From assembly GCA_045586595.1 (NCBI GenBank), contig JAZNAQ010000020.1:1-64000 (forward strand): a DNA stretch of 64,000 bases, in the 5' to 3' direction. Source of the stretch: SIG480 sp045586595 (GTDB lineage: Bacteria; Bacillota; Clostridia; Oscillospirales; JAAYXM01). Position 1 is the first letter of the stretch, and the number at the start of each line of letters is the position of its first letter. The notes below the pieces were generated by a model that saw only the letters and a list, made by a program, of their open reading frames with translations, was not told the DNA's origin and ran no database searches. Position numbers and translations under genes: made by a program. This document shows, piece by piece, positions 32,549 through 40,083 of this stretch.

Positions 32549-33388
32549 CTACTCGGAATCGAAACCCGCAAGAAAATCATCCTCATCTGTATTCTGAACT
32601 CCCGCAAGCGAACCTACACTCTTTTTCTTAGCGGTGTCCGCATCTGAATACATCTTGTTCTGCGCCTCAAGCTCACGGTTGCGCTCGATAAAATAAGCCT
32701 CAACCGGGCTGTATCCCTTTTTGACAAGGTCAAAGACGCCCGGCGATACTTTTGCGCCGCCGTCTGAAGCTATAAGCTCAGGGTGTTCTCGAAACAGTCT
32801 GTTCCATCCTTCGATTTCTGCTTTGTTTTTGTCTTCAAGAGCCTTTGCCTTTTCCTGCTCGGCTCTGTTTTTTTCAGCCTCAAGCTCAAGTCTCGCAAGG
32901 CTTTTTACCGTTTCCTCGGATGCGTCGTCATCACGCGTCCGTATCTCCGACATTTTAGCCTCAAGGCGTTGGTTTTCCGCCTGTCCGCGCTCCCTCTCGA
33001 TAAGCTGCTCAACCGTTATTCCCTCACTCTTCGCACGCTCCAGCAAAAAGTTAAAAGCATTTCGGTTCTGGTCGCGTTCCGCTACAACGTGGTCGTAATT
33101 AAGTCCCTTCTGAGCAAGCGTCCTCGCTTCTTCAAGGCTTAAATCCCGCTCCTCACCGTTGTACTTAACACGAAGCGTAGAGCCGCCGTTAATAGCGTTT
33201 CCTTCGGCGTGGTTTTCGCCGTTTTTCCCGCTCTTCTCCGCGCTCTGCGCATTATTGGAATTATCCCCGCTTTCCCCTTCTTCCGATGCGGGCGTAGACT
33301 CTGCATCCACTTCCTCATCGTCAAAAAGGTTTTCCGGAAGATTTTCCAAGCCTTCTTCCATCGTCTGATTGGTTTCTTCAAACAACAT
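32549..33388 (-). CDS. phage scaffolding protein
   Basis: The protein has 279 residues, very acidic at the N-terminus and a long coiled coil at about 85-200, rich in Glu, Lys, Ala and Arg. A conserved short segment, LEEARTLAQKGLNYDHV, resembles the usual scaffold core. It is expected to assemble with capsid subunits and leave before DNA packaging. It lies directly upstream of the capsid gene. Confidence 0.8.
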   Translation of the reverse strand: MLFEETNQTMEEGLENLPENLFDDEEVDAESTPASEEGESGDNSNNAQSAEKSGKNGENHAEGNAINGGSTLRVKYNGEERDLSLEEARTLAQKGLNYDHVVAERDQNRNAFNFLLERAKSEGITVEQLIERERGQAENQRLEAKMSEIRTRDDDASEETVKSLARLELEAEKNRAEQEKAKALEDKNKAEIEGWNRLFREHPELIASDGGAKVSPGVFDLVKKGYSPVEAYFIERNRELEAQNKMYSDADTAKKKSVGSLAGVQNTDEDDFLAGFDSE

Positions 33389-33444
33389 GGTAAATGCTCC
33401 TTTGTAAAAAATTTTTATATAAAGCGCTGGTCTCGCGCAATATA

Positions 33445-33550
33445 CCTCGTCAAGCCTCGCCTTTTAGCTCGTTTTTGCTACCCGCAAAAAGCTTCGCTTT
33501 ACCGGCGGTCTCTCCTCTTTCGCGAAAAGCAGGCTTTCCTCGAGTTTCTT
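33445..33550. repeat. approximately 100-bp intergenic repeat, family 2, copy 1
   Basis: Contains AGCTTCGCTTTACCGGCGG, TCTCCTCTTTC and AAAGCAGGCTTT in order. Related copies lie at 34057-34160, 34791-34880 and 39511-39615, all between phage genes, with a partial copy near 35275-35313. Confidence 0.75.
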
Positions 33551-33553
33551 CCC

Positions 33554-34048
33554 TTATGTTTTCTCGATTTTATCAACAACATTGATGTTGACATCAATCT
33601 TGTTTTCCGAAGAATCCTTCTCCTTCTCAAATACGCCGAGATGCTCGCCCATGAGCTCCAAAGCCTTGAGTGCGCCCTTGCTGTCAAATTTCCACTCGCC
33701 ACTCTCTTCCCAGTCTCTTGTGTCAGGGTTCCATTCGAGAACAGGCTCCTTTGCACAGCATTTTCTGTAAACTTGCGCCGTCTCGCTCATAATAGAATGC
33801 GCCGAAAGTCCGAGCTCCTCATATATCAGCACCGCACGGAGCGCACGGTATTCTTTGACATCTTCTTTCGCAAGTATCCTTGATGCCTGAGTTGCCGCGC
33901 TTCGGCTGTTCTTGCCCTTTCCATATCCCGCACGGAGTGCAGCTGCCGCTTTGTTCCCGTCAACCTCAAGCTCCTCTATAAACCGCCGCTCCTTCGGCGA
34001 AATTTTCTTTTCAAGCTCCGAAAGCCGGAGCAGCTTTTCTTTTTCCAT
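33554..34048 (-). CDS. phage terminase small subunit
   Basis: The protein has 164 residues. ISPKERRFIEELEVDGNKA followed by AALRAGYGKG and ASRILAKEDV is the terminase_2 small-subunit DNA-binding pattern. The C-terminal part carries WKFDSKGALKALELMGEHLG. It recognises the packaging site and recruits the large subunit. It opens the late transcript with the scaffold next, while its large-subunit partner is some 17 kb away. Confidence 0.88.
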   Translation of the reverse strand: MEKEKLLRLSELEKKISPKERRFIEELEVDGNKAAAALRAGYGKGKNSRSAATQASRILAKEDVKEYRALRAVLIYEELGLSAHSIMSETAQVYRKCCAKEPVLEWNPDTRDWEESGEWKFDSKGALKALELMGEHLGVFEKEKDSSENKIDVNINVVDKIEKT

Positions 34049-34056
34049 TCGCTCCC

Positions 34057-34160
34057 TCGTCGTGCCTCGCCTCTTGGCTCGTTCCTGCTGTTCGCAAGAA
34101 GCTTCGCTTTATCGGCGGTCTCTCCTCTTTCCGTCAAAGCAGGCTTTGCCGGAGTCTTTT
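34057..34160. repeat. intergenic repeat, family 2, copy 2
   Basis: Contains CCTCTTGGCTCGTT, AGCTTCGCTTTATCGGCGG, TCTCCTCTTTC and AAAGCAGGCTTTGCCGGAGT. Confidence 0.75.
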
Positions 34161-34170
34161 TTAGCTTATA

Positions 34171-34272
34171 TAAAAAGACCGACCGCGGAAGCTGTTTCCG
34201 CCGTCAGTCTTATCTATCATAACCATTATAGCACACTTTTTACGTTTGTGTGTCTCATTTTTGTCTCATTTT
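34171..34272 (-). promoter_or_regulatory. candidate late promoter with tandem activator sites and an immediate terminator
   Basis: On the minus strand a TATAAT box (34230-34225) has no good -35 box. Upstream is a tandem 11-bp direct repeat, TGTCTCATTTT on the plus strand, at 34251-34261 and 34262-34272. About 15 bp downstream of the -10 box a strong hairpin with 15 of 16 bases paired and a TTTTT run (34211-34171) would end transcription. The layout resembles a Q-type late promoter or an activator-dependent promoter. Confidence 0.55.
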
Positions 34273-34738
34273 ATGTGACAACAGCGCCGTAAAAAGCCCT
34301 TGTAAAGTTTATAAGGGCGCTGTCACGCAAACGATACGCCGTTGCGCGGCTCACATGTTCACACCCTGCAATATCGTCCATATTTCGATTTTCTATATAC
34401 GCGGAGCGTAAAACGCGCGCTTCTTCCTCTGAGACGGCAGAAAGCGCAAGCTCAACTCGTCTTATAGCGCGGGTAACAGTTTTAAGCCTTCTTTTCTCGT
34501 CATCGATACTCGAAATAAGGCTTAACCGTTTGTGTTCTGTTTTGTTTCCTCCGCCACTGTTCGGAGTTGCTCCGCCTGTTCCTCCGCCGCTTGACTTAAG
34601 TATGTTGTCAAGCTCAATAATCCGAAGTTTTATGACCTTTTCCGCTGTGTAATTGTGGTTAAGCTTCCTCAGCTCATCAGCGGCCAGCAATCTGTAATCC
34701 ATTTCGCCCTTTTTCACTCCTTTATGTCCGCAATCCAT
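34271..34738 (-). CDS. phage late transcription regulator, sigma-70 region 4/ArpU-like
   Basis: The protein has 155 residues. A flexible Gly-rich stretch (about 50-67) separates an N-terminal helical part from a C-terminal domain. That domain's segment VLRSAYIENRNMDDIAGCEHVSRATAY reads like the helix-turn-helix of sigma region 4 and of RinA/ArpU-type late regulators. It is the last early gene and sits directly upstream of the candidate late promoter, so it probably switches on terminase and structural genes. Antitermination is an alternative. Confidence 0.75.
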   Translation of the reverse strand: MDCGHKGVKKGEMDYRLLAADELRKLNHNYTAEKVIKLRIIELDNILKSSGGGTGGATPNSGGGNKTEHKRLSLISSIDDEKRRLKTVTRAIRRVELALSAVSEEEARVLRSAYIENRNMDDIAGCEHVSRATAYRLRDSALINFTRAFYGAVVT

Positions 34739-34790
34739 AAGATATTATTGCATTTTCCTTATTTTCTGTCAACTTATCGTCAGAGCAAGG

Positions 34791-34880
34791 CTTATGCTCA
34801 CTTCCTTGCTCCGCTTGGAAACCTCGCCTTGTCGCCTGCTCCTCCTCTTTCCCACAAAGCAGGCTTTGCGGGAGCCCTGT
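34791..34880. repeat. intergenic repeat, family 2, copy 3
   Basis: Contains TCTCCTCTTTC-like and AAAGCAGGCTTTGCGGGAG segments; more diverged than the other copies. Confidence 0.6.
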
Positions 34881-34945
34881 TGTTCTATCGCGCGCGAAGA
34901 ATAAACCGCGCGTGCACCCCTCCGCGCGAGAACACTCAACATTTT

Positions 34946-35212
34946 TCAACTTATTTTTCCGGTGCTTATGTATTCGACAGCCTTGCCATAGCTTATATTA
35001 TTATCCTTTGCAATTTTCATTATCTTTTCTATGCCGAGCTTTACATTCTTTTTCTTTGTTCTTGTTCCCGCTCTGGCTTCTTTGTCGAGTTCTCTCTGTT
35101 TTCGGTACAACGCATTGACTCTTAGTCTTCTGCACTCATCAGAACAAAGAATACTATTTGCCCGCACTGCCTCGAACTCACGGCCGCACATAATGCATTT
35201 CTTTTTCACCAT
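34946..35212 (-). CDS. small zinc-finger phage protein
   Basis: The protein has 88 residues. KKCIMCGREF and ILCSDECRRLRVNA form a CxxC...CxxxC zinc-binding pair near the N-terminus, followed by a basic helical region. Phage proteins of this shape are often nucleic-acid binding. The ATG follows GGGGAAGGA. Function unknown. Confidence 0.65.
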   Translation of the reverse strand: MVKKKCIMCGREFEAVRANSILCSDECRRLRVNALYRKQRELDKEARAGTRTKKKNVKLGIEKIMKIAKDNNISYGKAVEYISTGKIS

Positions 35213-35313
35213 TCCTTCCCCTCTTTCTATTTATCGTTTGTGGTCGTAAAACTTTACACATTTACAAGTTCACGTCAAGGCCTCGCTTTATATGGGCCTC
35301 TCCTCTTACCTAC

Positions 35314-35363
35314 AAAGCCTTCCCCTCGAGGGGAAGGTGGCGGCGTAGCCGTCGGATGGGTGT
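35314..35363. repeat. palindromic intergenic repeat, copy 5
   Basis: AAAGCCTTCCCCTCGAGGGG core followed by GGCGGCGTAGCCGTC and GGATGGG. A partial family-2 repeat is joined to its left side. Confidence 0.75.
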
Positions 35364-35365
35364 TA

Positions 35366-36109
35366 TCAACATTGTAGATGTCTCTTTTCCTTTTCGGGAA
35401 TTTTAACATATTTAAAATATAGGTACCCGAACTCGTTGCTCTCCCGCTCTACGAGTTTATACCCCTTCGGAGCTCTCGGCGGCTTGTCCACGCTGTAATC
35501 GCGCATTATAAGTGTCGTGCGCTCTTTTTTAGGTGCTTTTATGTTCCGTGTTTTGTAATACCTGTGTCCGCCCTGTTCCGGTGTCCAGTGATTAAATAAG
35601 TAATTTGCAAGACCTGTAAAGTCTGCGCCGTAATCTTCTCCGTTGTATTTGTTGTGCTCTCGGAGCTTAACAATCCGCCCTGTGCCACCATATATCCATT
35701 GCTCCCGGATGATGTTCTCAGGTATTCCGTCCGATACCATATGAAAATGTATTCGCTCCGTCGACTTGCCTCTTCCTTTATAGAAAAAAATCCGCGCATC
35801 AGGAAAGCGGCGCCTCAGTCTTCTTATGTATGCATCTTTTACTCTTTCCGCTTCAGGCCAAGTATGTACCTCGTGTTCATCATCAAAGGTAAGCGTTGAG
35901 TAAAGAGAGTTTCCCGCTGTGAATGCCTCGTTAAACATCTGCGCATGATGCCGTCGCGCAATCTCCGTTTTGTGCCGCTCCCGCTCCTCGTCCGTCTTAA
36001 ATCTCGGCTTCGGCTTTGAGTTCTTAAAATTTCTCATGTTGTCAGCAACGGTGTATACAATCTGTTCGCATACCGCCCCGGCAAATACCGTCCTCTTAAC
36101 TCTCTTCAC
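35366..36109 (-). CDS. HUH-type rolling-circle replication-associated protein
   Basis: The protein has 247 residues. LYSTLTFDDE at about 68-77 corresponds to motif I. ERIHFHMV at about 117-124 is the HUH metal-binding motif II. LANYLFNHW near 160 could supply the catalytic Tyr of motif III. This is the pattern of the REP_ORF2/G2P family, which nicks one DNA strand to start replication or processing. It is the only replication initiator candidate in the prophage. Its role is inferred; it could instead act in DNA transfer or transposition. Confidence 0.7.
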   Translation of the reverse strand: MKRVKRTVFAGAVCEQIVYTVADNMRNFKNSKPKPRFKTDEERERHKTEIARRHHAQMFNEAFTAGNSLYSTLTFDDEHEVHTWPEAERVKDAYIRRLRRRFPDARIFFYKGRGKSTERIHFHMVSDGIPENIIREQWIYGGTGRIVKLREHNKYNGEDYGADFTGLANYLFNHWTPEQGGHRYYKTRNIKAPKKERTTLIMRDYSVDKPPRAPKGYKLVERESNEFGYLYFKYVKIPEKEKRHLQC

Positions 36110-36149
36110 CTTTCCTCACCTCTTTTCCTTAAATATTTCTGTGAGTTTT

Positions 36150-36365
36150 TTACTTCCGCTTTCCGTATGCACAGTAGAAATCGGGAGGCGGTATCAGTCC
36201 GTTTAGTTTCGGACAGCCTGTCCACGCGTTGTGCGGAACATCGCAATCCTTGCACCTTACCACTTCCACAAAGTCAGCGGGAATATAATTGTTGCAATTT
36301 TCAAAGCCGAACTTGTCATGGTCGCACACTTTGTCACAAGCACAAGTGTTACAGGTGTTCATCAC
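36150..36365 (-). CDS. small Cys-rich phage protein
   Basis: The protein has 71 residues and seven cysteines, with CNTCACDKVC at the start, VVRCKDC in the middle and a conserved-looking end, PPPDFYCAYGKRK. It shares the ending pattern xDFYCxYGxR with the next gene (36412-36687), so the two are probably paralogues. Zinc ribbon likely; function unknown. Confidence 0.6.
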   Translation of the reverse strand: MMNTCNTCACDKVCDHDKFGFENCNNYIPADFVEVVRCKDCDVPHNAWTGCPKLNGLIPPPDFYCAYGKRK

Positions 36366-36411
36366 TCTATGTCGCTCCTTCTTTATAAAATCGGTTTACT
36401 CCCTGTTCCCA

Positions 36412-36687
36412 TTATGTATCTCTCCTTTCTCCATAACTGCAAAAGTAATCGGGCTTGTGGTAATCATCCGTTCTTTTGCATAAATATTGCTTTTTATCGT
36501 ATGACGGAGTAATCCAAGATTTTATGCTGTGTTTACATTTTTCACATCGGCACACTTCCACAAAGTCAGCTTTGTTTTTGAAATGTCGGCATTCTTTGCT
36601 TTTATCCGACACAGGTCCTTTGTATTCGGTATTTGGAATGGTTGCATCTCTGCACACATCAAAGTGAACACAATCCTTGCAAGTCAT
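36412..36687 (-). CDS. small Cys-rich phage protein, paralogue of the gene at 36150
   Basis: The protein has 91 residues and eight cysteines in CxxC-type pairs, ending PDYFCSYGERRDT. It overlaps the upstream gene by 4 bp (ATGA). Probably a zinc ribbon; function unknown. Confidence 0.6.
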   Translation of the reverse strand: MTCKDCVHFDVCRDATIPNTEYKGPVSDKSKECRHFKNKADFVEVCRCEKCKHSIKSWITPSYDKKQYLCKRTDDYHKPDYFCSYGERRDT

Positions 36688-37100
36688 TCTGCCTTACCTC
36701 CGTCCATTTTTGCGCCGCAGTACCCATTTTTGTATAGTTCACAATCACTTTTATCACCGCAAGGTGGCGCACATTCAGCGTCAGAACAAAGACGCAAATC
36801 CATTTTCGCGCCGCAGTTCGGGCAATACATCCACGTTATACCCGCGTCCGCGTTATCGTTCGTATCAAAAACCTTTCCGCAACGAGTACACATCGGACTA
36901 TCACCTGCAATCCACGCCCACTCTCCGTGCTTCACTTCCGCAACATCGGCTGTGGGAGCTTGCAACAAAACAACCTCCGCCTCGTCAAGTCCGCAGAAAA
37001 AACCTTCTGCAAATTGCTTTTTCCCCACTGTTGCAGGGTCGGTTTCTTGTAACTCTTTTATTTTTTTCAATGCCTTATCCGCATCAATATACCTTGCCAT
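36684..37100 (-). CDS. phage protein with two zinc-ribbon segments
   Basis: The protein has 138 residues. The N-terminus ARYIDADKALKKI is a common start for small phage proteins in Clostridia. Then come CTRCGKVF...YCPNCGAKM, a CxxC pair typical of a zinc ribbon, and a Cys-rich tail. The ATG at 37100 is chosen since GGCGGTGCGGAG precedes it. Function unknown. Confidence 0.65.
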   Translation of the reverse strand: MARYIDADKALKKIKELQETDPATVGKKQFAEGFFCGLDEAEVVLLQAPTADVAEVKHGEWAWIAGDSPMCTRCGKVFDTNDNADAGITWMYCPNCGAKMDLRLCSDAECAPPCGDKSDCELYKNGYCGAKMDGGKAE

Positions 37101-37116
37101 TACTCCGCACCGCCTT

Positions 37117-37275
37117 TCACAAACAAATTTGTACCGGGACTGATACAATCAAAGTCACAAAAGAAATAATAAAAAATAGCCCTTTTAAAAAACACAAAAA
37201 ATCGCGTTTGTTGTCAAGCTTTACCGCAAGAATTAAAAAGTATATAGCAAGCAAAGCAGCATAAACACCATTCAT
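37117..37275 (-). CDS. 52-residue membrane microprotein
   Basis: The ATG overlaps the stop codon of the upstream gene (TAATG at 37277-37273), so the frame is probably translated by coupling. The product MNGVYAALLAIYFLILAVKL... has two hydrophobic segments separated by DNKRD, so it should span the membrane twice. No known family. Confidence 0.5.
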   Translation of the reverse strand: MNGVYAALLAIYFLILAVKLDNKRDFLCFLKGLFFIISFVTLIVSVPVQICL

Positions 37276-37655
37276 TATTCCACGCCGCCTTTCAATGCCG
37301 CTTCTGCTTCTTCGCGGGTGAGGAATACTGTTTTGCCAAAATCGTCAAAATCAAAATAATATTCACTACCTTTGCCGTGTCCGTCTATTACATTTACGAC
37401 AACCTCTTCACTATCGTAAAATACTCTTGTTACTTTACAAATGATAATTCCATATTCGGGCGAATCAACCTCATACACTGTATCACCCACTCTACAAGGC
37501 GGTCTCATCCACCCATCGGCAAGGATAAAATCAGCAATAAGAGCACTTATACACCCTGAGCCTTCTTTGCCGTATCCGCTGCACTTCTTACAGTTTTTGG
37601 ATGTTGCACATTCTTTGCGCGCTTGGTTTATCTGCTCAATCAATCTATCACGCAT
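37275..37655 (-). CDS. phage protein of unknown function
   Basis: The protein has 126 residues. It opens with a helical part containing CATSKNCKKCSGYG, a possible metal site. It then has MRPPCRVGDTVYEVD, a motif common in small Clostridia phage proteins, and a beta-rich C-terminus. The ATG at 37655 is preferred because GGCGGTGG lies ahead and it overlaps the previous gene's stop by 8 bp. Confidence 0.6.
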   Translation of the reverse strand: MRDRLIEQINQARKECATSKNCKKCSGYGKEGSGCISALIADFILADGWMRPPCRVGDTVYEVDSPEYGIIICKVTRVFYDSEEVVVNVIDGHGKGSEYYFDFDDFGKTVFLTREEAEAALKGGVE

Positions 37656-37797
37656 CAGAGCCACCGCCTTTCTTCTTGTAGCAATGTACACATATGGGTT
37701 TATCTGTTCCGCACATCATTTCACCTTGTCTGCGTAGCTGTTTGCATACAGGGCAAACGACAATCATATTGAGTTGTTCTCTGGTCATTTTCTTCAT
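37648..37797 (-). CDS. 49-residue zinc-finger microprotein
   Basis: The frame from ATG 37797 to TGA 37648 encodes VVCPVCKQL...CVHCYKKK, two CxxC pairs in 49 residues. GTGAGG precedes the start, and the stop overlaps the next gene's start. A small zinc finger of unknown role. Confidence 0.6.
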   Translation of the reverse strand: MKKMTREQLNMIVVCPVCKQLRRQGEMMCGTDKPICVHCYKKKGGGSDA

Positions 37798-37800
37798 CCC

Positions 37801-37971
37801 TCACTGTCCTTCATTTACTTCCGTTGATGTTTTTACTGATTGGAGTTCGCGCAACAAACATATTGCATTTGTCAAGGCAGGTGTTGTTCTTTCCCCAAAA
37901 ATACCATTGTATAACTTTGAACGAATAAAAATTAAATCGGCTATAACATCCTCAATTTCAATATTGCTCAT
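37801..37971 (-). CDS. 56-residue phage protein
   Basis: The start overlaps the stop of the upstream gene by 4 bp (ATGA at 37971-37968), and the frame runs to a TGA at 37801. The product is acidic and helical, with no motif I recognise. The tight overlaps on its left and right support it as a real gene. Confidence 0.5.
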   Translation of the reverse strand: MSNIEIEDVIADLIFIRSKLYNGIFGERTTPALTNAICLLRELQSVKTSTEVNEGQ

Positions 37972-38438
37972 AACTGCATATCTCCTTCTAACATCGGTAA
38001 CAACTTTGGCATTTCTCCGCTTATATACGCCTGCGCTATTTGTGGCTTCATAAAATCGCCAACAGTTTGTCCGCCAGGAAGAACAATGTTTGACATAAAT
38101 TCATCCTCAAATACCGAAATTCCGCACTCAACAGCTTCAAGTTTTGCTTTTATTACAAGGTTTAATGCTCTCCATCGCTGACGGCACGCCTGTTCCCATG
38201 CTTCATATTGACTATTTTCTGTTCGCGTTCTGCCAGTTGGAGTGAGTCTAAAGTCGTTTTTATCCGGAAGAGGTAAGATGAATTTAATTTGTCTTTCATA
38301 CATTGTAAATCCTATCAAAGCTTTTCCTGCAGAGGTCGCATATGCGAAATTATCAGCGCCGTATCTTATAAGTGTTTTTTCGATTTCAAGTCTTGACAGT
38401 TCACTTGATACACTTGTGTTTGCTGCATATTTCCCCAC
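37968..38438 (-). CDS. conserved phage early protein of unknown function
   Basis: The protein has 156 residues. The start is a GTG that overlaps the upstream stop (TAGTG), which fits the dense packing; the longer open frame would overlap the ASCH gene heavily. Features are SRLEIEKTLIRYGADNF near the start and WRALNLVIKAKLEAV in the middle, with a helical C-terminus. I have seen this pattern in Clostridia phages but know no function. Confidence 0.65.
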   Translation of the reverse strand: MGKYAANTSVSSELSRLEIEKTLIRYGADNFAYATSAGKALIGFTMYERQIKFILPLPDKNDFRLTPTGRTRTENSQYEAWEQACRQRWRALNLVIKAKLEAVECGISVFEDEFMSNIVLPGGQTVGDFMKPQIAQAYISGEMPKLLPMLEGDMQL

Positions 38439-38914
38439 TATTTCGCACCTTCTTCCTCTACATAGCACCAACTCTGCGGCGGTCTTGTTAAGCAATGATG
38501 CTCTCCGCATTTCTGGCAGTCCACTAAACCACCATAAGGACATCTGTCATAATTTACAAACTCGCTCAACTCTTTCGGCTTGTCATAGATTACAAGGTTT
38601 GATATGTGCCAGCCGTAAACGGCTTTTCTGTTTGCATATTCGCTTATTTCTGGCATTGTCAAACAAGAGCCAAGTTGTGAATTGCCTTTTGCTATGTTAT
38701 CGCAAACAAACTCGCCTATGACTTTTCCTTTTCCTTCGTTGTACGGAATCGGCATCGGTTGTGAAAAATACTTCTTTTTGCCTTTTGTTTCGTAGATATA
38801 GCACTTAAAAGGCACATCTATCTTCGGTTTTGTCTTCCTGACCTCAACCGTCTTTTTCCCGTTTGCAATCAGCTCACACCACCTCGGCTGTATGCTTATC
38901 AGTACAGATTTCAT
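38438..38914 (-). CDS. ASCH/PUA-like domain protein
   Basis: The protein has 158 residues. MKSVLISIQPRWCELIANG followed by KKTVEVRKTKP is the ASCH domain signature, an RNA-binding PUA-like fold. WHISNLVIYD and a C-terminal CxxC pair follow. Phage ASCH proteins may modify or bind RNA or nucleotides. The ATG at 38914 overlaps the previous gene's stop by 4 bp and has AAGGCGGCG upstream. Confidence 0.75.
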   Translation of the reverse strand: MKSVLISIQPRWCELIANGKKTVEVRKTKPKIDVPFKCYIYETKGKKKYFSQPMPIPYNEGKGKVIGEFVCDNIAKGNSQLGSCLTMPEISEYANRKAVYGWHISNLVIYDKPKELSEFVNYDRCPYGGLVDCQKCGEHHCLTRPPQSWCYVEEEGAK

Positions 38915-39066
38915 TCGGATGCGCCGCCTTTCTCGGTTGGGTGGTCTGCATCTGCCATTTTCCACACTTGATAAAGAGCATAAGCAAGGGGATTGTGTAC
39001 AAATTTGAGTTTCTTGGCTCTTTCGTATTGTTCTTCAAGCAATCGTTTTGCCTTCTCCATCTTCAT
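38911..39066 (-). CDS. 51-residue helical phage microprotein
   Basis: The frame from ATG 39066 to TGA 38911 overlaps its neighbours by 4 bp on each side. The product is a basic amphipathic helix (KAKRLLEEQYERAKKLKF) with a polar tail. The product also carries HNPLAYALYQVWK, a motif repeated in many small Clostridia phage proteins. Function unknown. Confidence 0.55.
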   Translation of the reverse strand: MKMEKAKRLLEEQYERAKKLKFVHNPLAYALYQVWKMADADHPTEKGGASE

Positions 39067-39497
39067 TTCCGCTCACTCTCCATTTCTGCCAAAGTGCTGT
39101 CGATATAATCAAGTGGAATACACTTGATACAAATATTATCCGCAGTCTTAAATATGTGATGTCTGGTTTTCAACCTCTCCGCAAGCTCTTTTTGTGCTTC
39201 GGATTTGGCTTTTCTCGCGTTGCAAAGCAAATCGAGCTTCTTGTTAATTGCCTTTTGTTTCGCTTCTGCGCTTACAAATTCTACTGTTTCTACTTTGCCG
39301 CCAATTTCAACATAGTGTACAGCTTCATTTAAATACGAAAACATTTCCCACGCTTTCTGAAATCTCTCAATCTCTGCCTTTTGGCGGTTGATAAGGTCGA
39401 GCGTATTACTAATAATAGATGCTTTTTGTAAGTCGCCCTCACAACACATTAACTGGAGAGTTTCTTCCAAAGCCTTTATAATCTCGTTATCTGGCAT
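39063..39497 (-). CDS. coiled-coil early phage protein
   Basis: The protein has 144 residues. NEIIKALEETLQLMCCEGD then LDLINRQKAEIERFQ is a widespread pattern in Clostridia phage early regions. Most of the protein is helical, with a coiled coil at about 80-110. Cys pairs seen in relatives are only partly kept. The start ATG is preceded by GGAGGATATGA. Confidence 0.6.
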   Translation of the reverse strand: MPDNEIIKALEETLQLMCCEGDLQKASIISNTLDLINRQKAEIERFQKAWEMFSYLNEAVHYVEIGGKVETVEFVSAEAKQKAINKKLDLLCNARKAKSEAQKELAERLKTRHHIFKTADNICIKCIPLDYIDSTLAEMESERK

Positions 39498-39510
39498 ATC
39501 ATATCCTCCT

Positions 39511-39615
39511 CTCGTCGATGTGTGCCTCTTGGCTCATTTTCGCCTTCAACAAAAAATATCGCTTTGCCGGCTACATCTCCTCTTTCCAACAAAGCAGGCT
39601 TTGTTGGAGTTCCTC
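39511..39615. repeat. intergenic repeat, family 2, copy 4
   Basis: Contains GCCTCTTGGCTCATTTTCGC, TCTCCTCTTTCC and AAAGCAGGCTTTGTTGGAGT between the ssb and coiled-coil genes. Confidence 0.7.
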
Positions 39616-39655
39616 TATATTTGTTTTAATATCTCTCTCACCGAGAGCTCGCTCT

Positions 39656-40063
39656 CTAAAATGGCAAGGGCTCATTGTCCCCGACAAGCTCCTCAAAGTC
39701 AGAAGACGCAGGCGGCGGGAGTTCTCTACCCTCGTCCGGTTCCACTCCCCTACTCTTCCTCTCGGCAAAGAAAACCTCGTCTGCGACTACTTCTGTTGCC
39801 GTTCTTGTGTTTCCGTCTCTGTCTTTATATGTCCGCACCTGCAGCTTTCCGCTTACAGCGACAAGCTGACCCTTTACAAACCACTTAGCAACAAATTCAG
39901 CTGTTGCGCGCCACGCGACAATGTTTATAAAATCCGTATTCTGCCCGTCTTTAAATCCGCGGTCAACTGCGAGAGTAAATGATGTTACCGGAATGTCAGA
40001 CTGTGTATGCCTAAGCTCCGGGTCTCTCGTCAGCCGTCCCATTAGAATTACTTTATTTAACAT
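39656..40063 (-). CDS. ssb: single-stranded DNA-binding protein
   Basis: The protein has 135 residues. LNKVILMGRLTRDPELRHTQ opens the OB fold, with FTLAVDRGFKD and GQLVAVSGKLQVRTY following. The acidic C-terminal tip ends DNEPLPF, the partner-binding tail found in bacterial SSB. It coats single-stranded phage DNA during replication. The ATG at 40063 is favoured because GGAGAG lies at a good distance; an upstream ATG adds three residues. Confidence 0.93.
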   Translation of the reverse strand: MLNKVILMGRLTRDPELRHTQSDIPVTSFTLAVDRGFKDGQNTDFINIVAWRATAEFVAKWFVKGQLVAVSGKLQVRTYKDRDGNTRTATEVVADEVFFAERKSRGVEPDEGRELPPPASSDFEELVGDNEPLPF

Positions 40064-40083
40064 TTGTTTCACTCTCCTAACAG

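Noticed and set aside
20924..35363. CRISPR array from the repeated palindromes
   Set aside because: The repeats are kilobases apart with no regular spacers and no cas genes nearby.
36529..37264. Two plus-strand open frames of about 200 codons
   Set aside because: They are antisense to overlapping, well-ordered minus-strand phage genes with ribosome binding sites.
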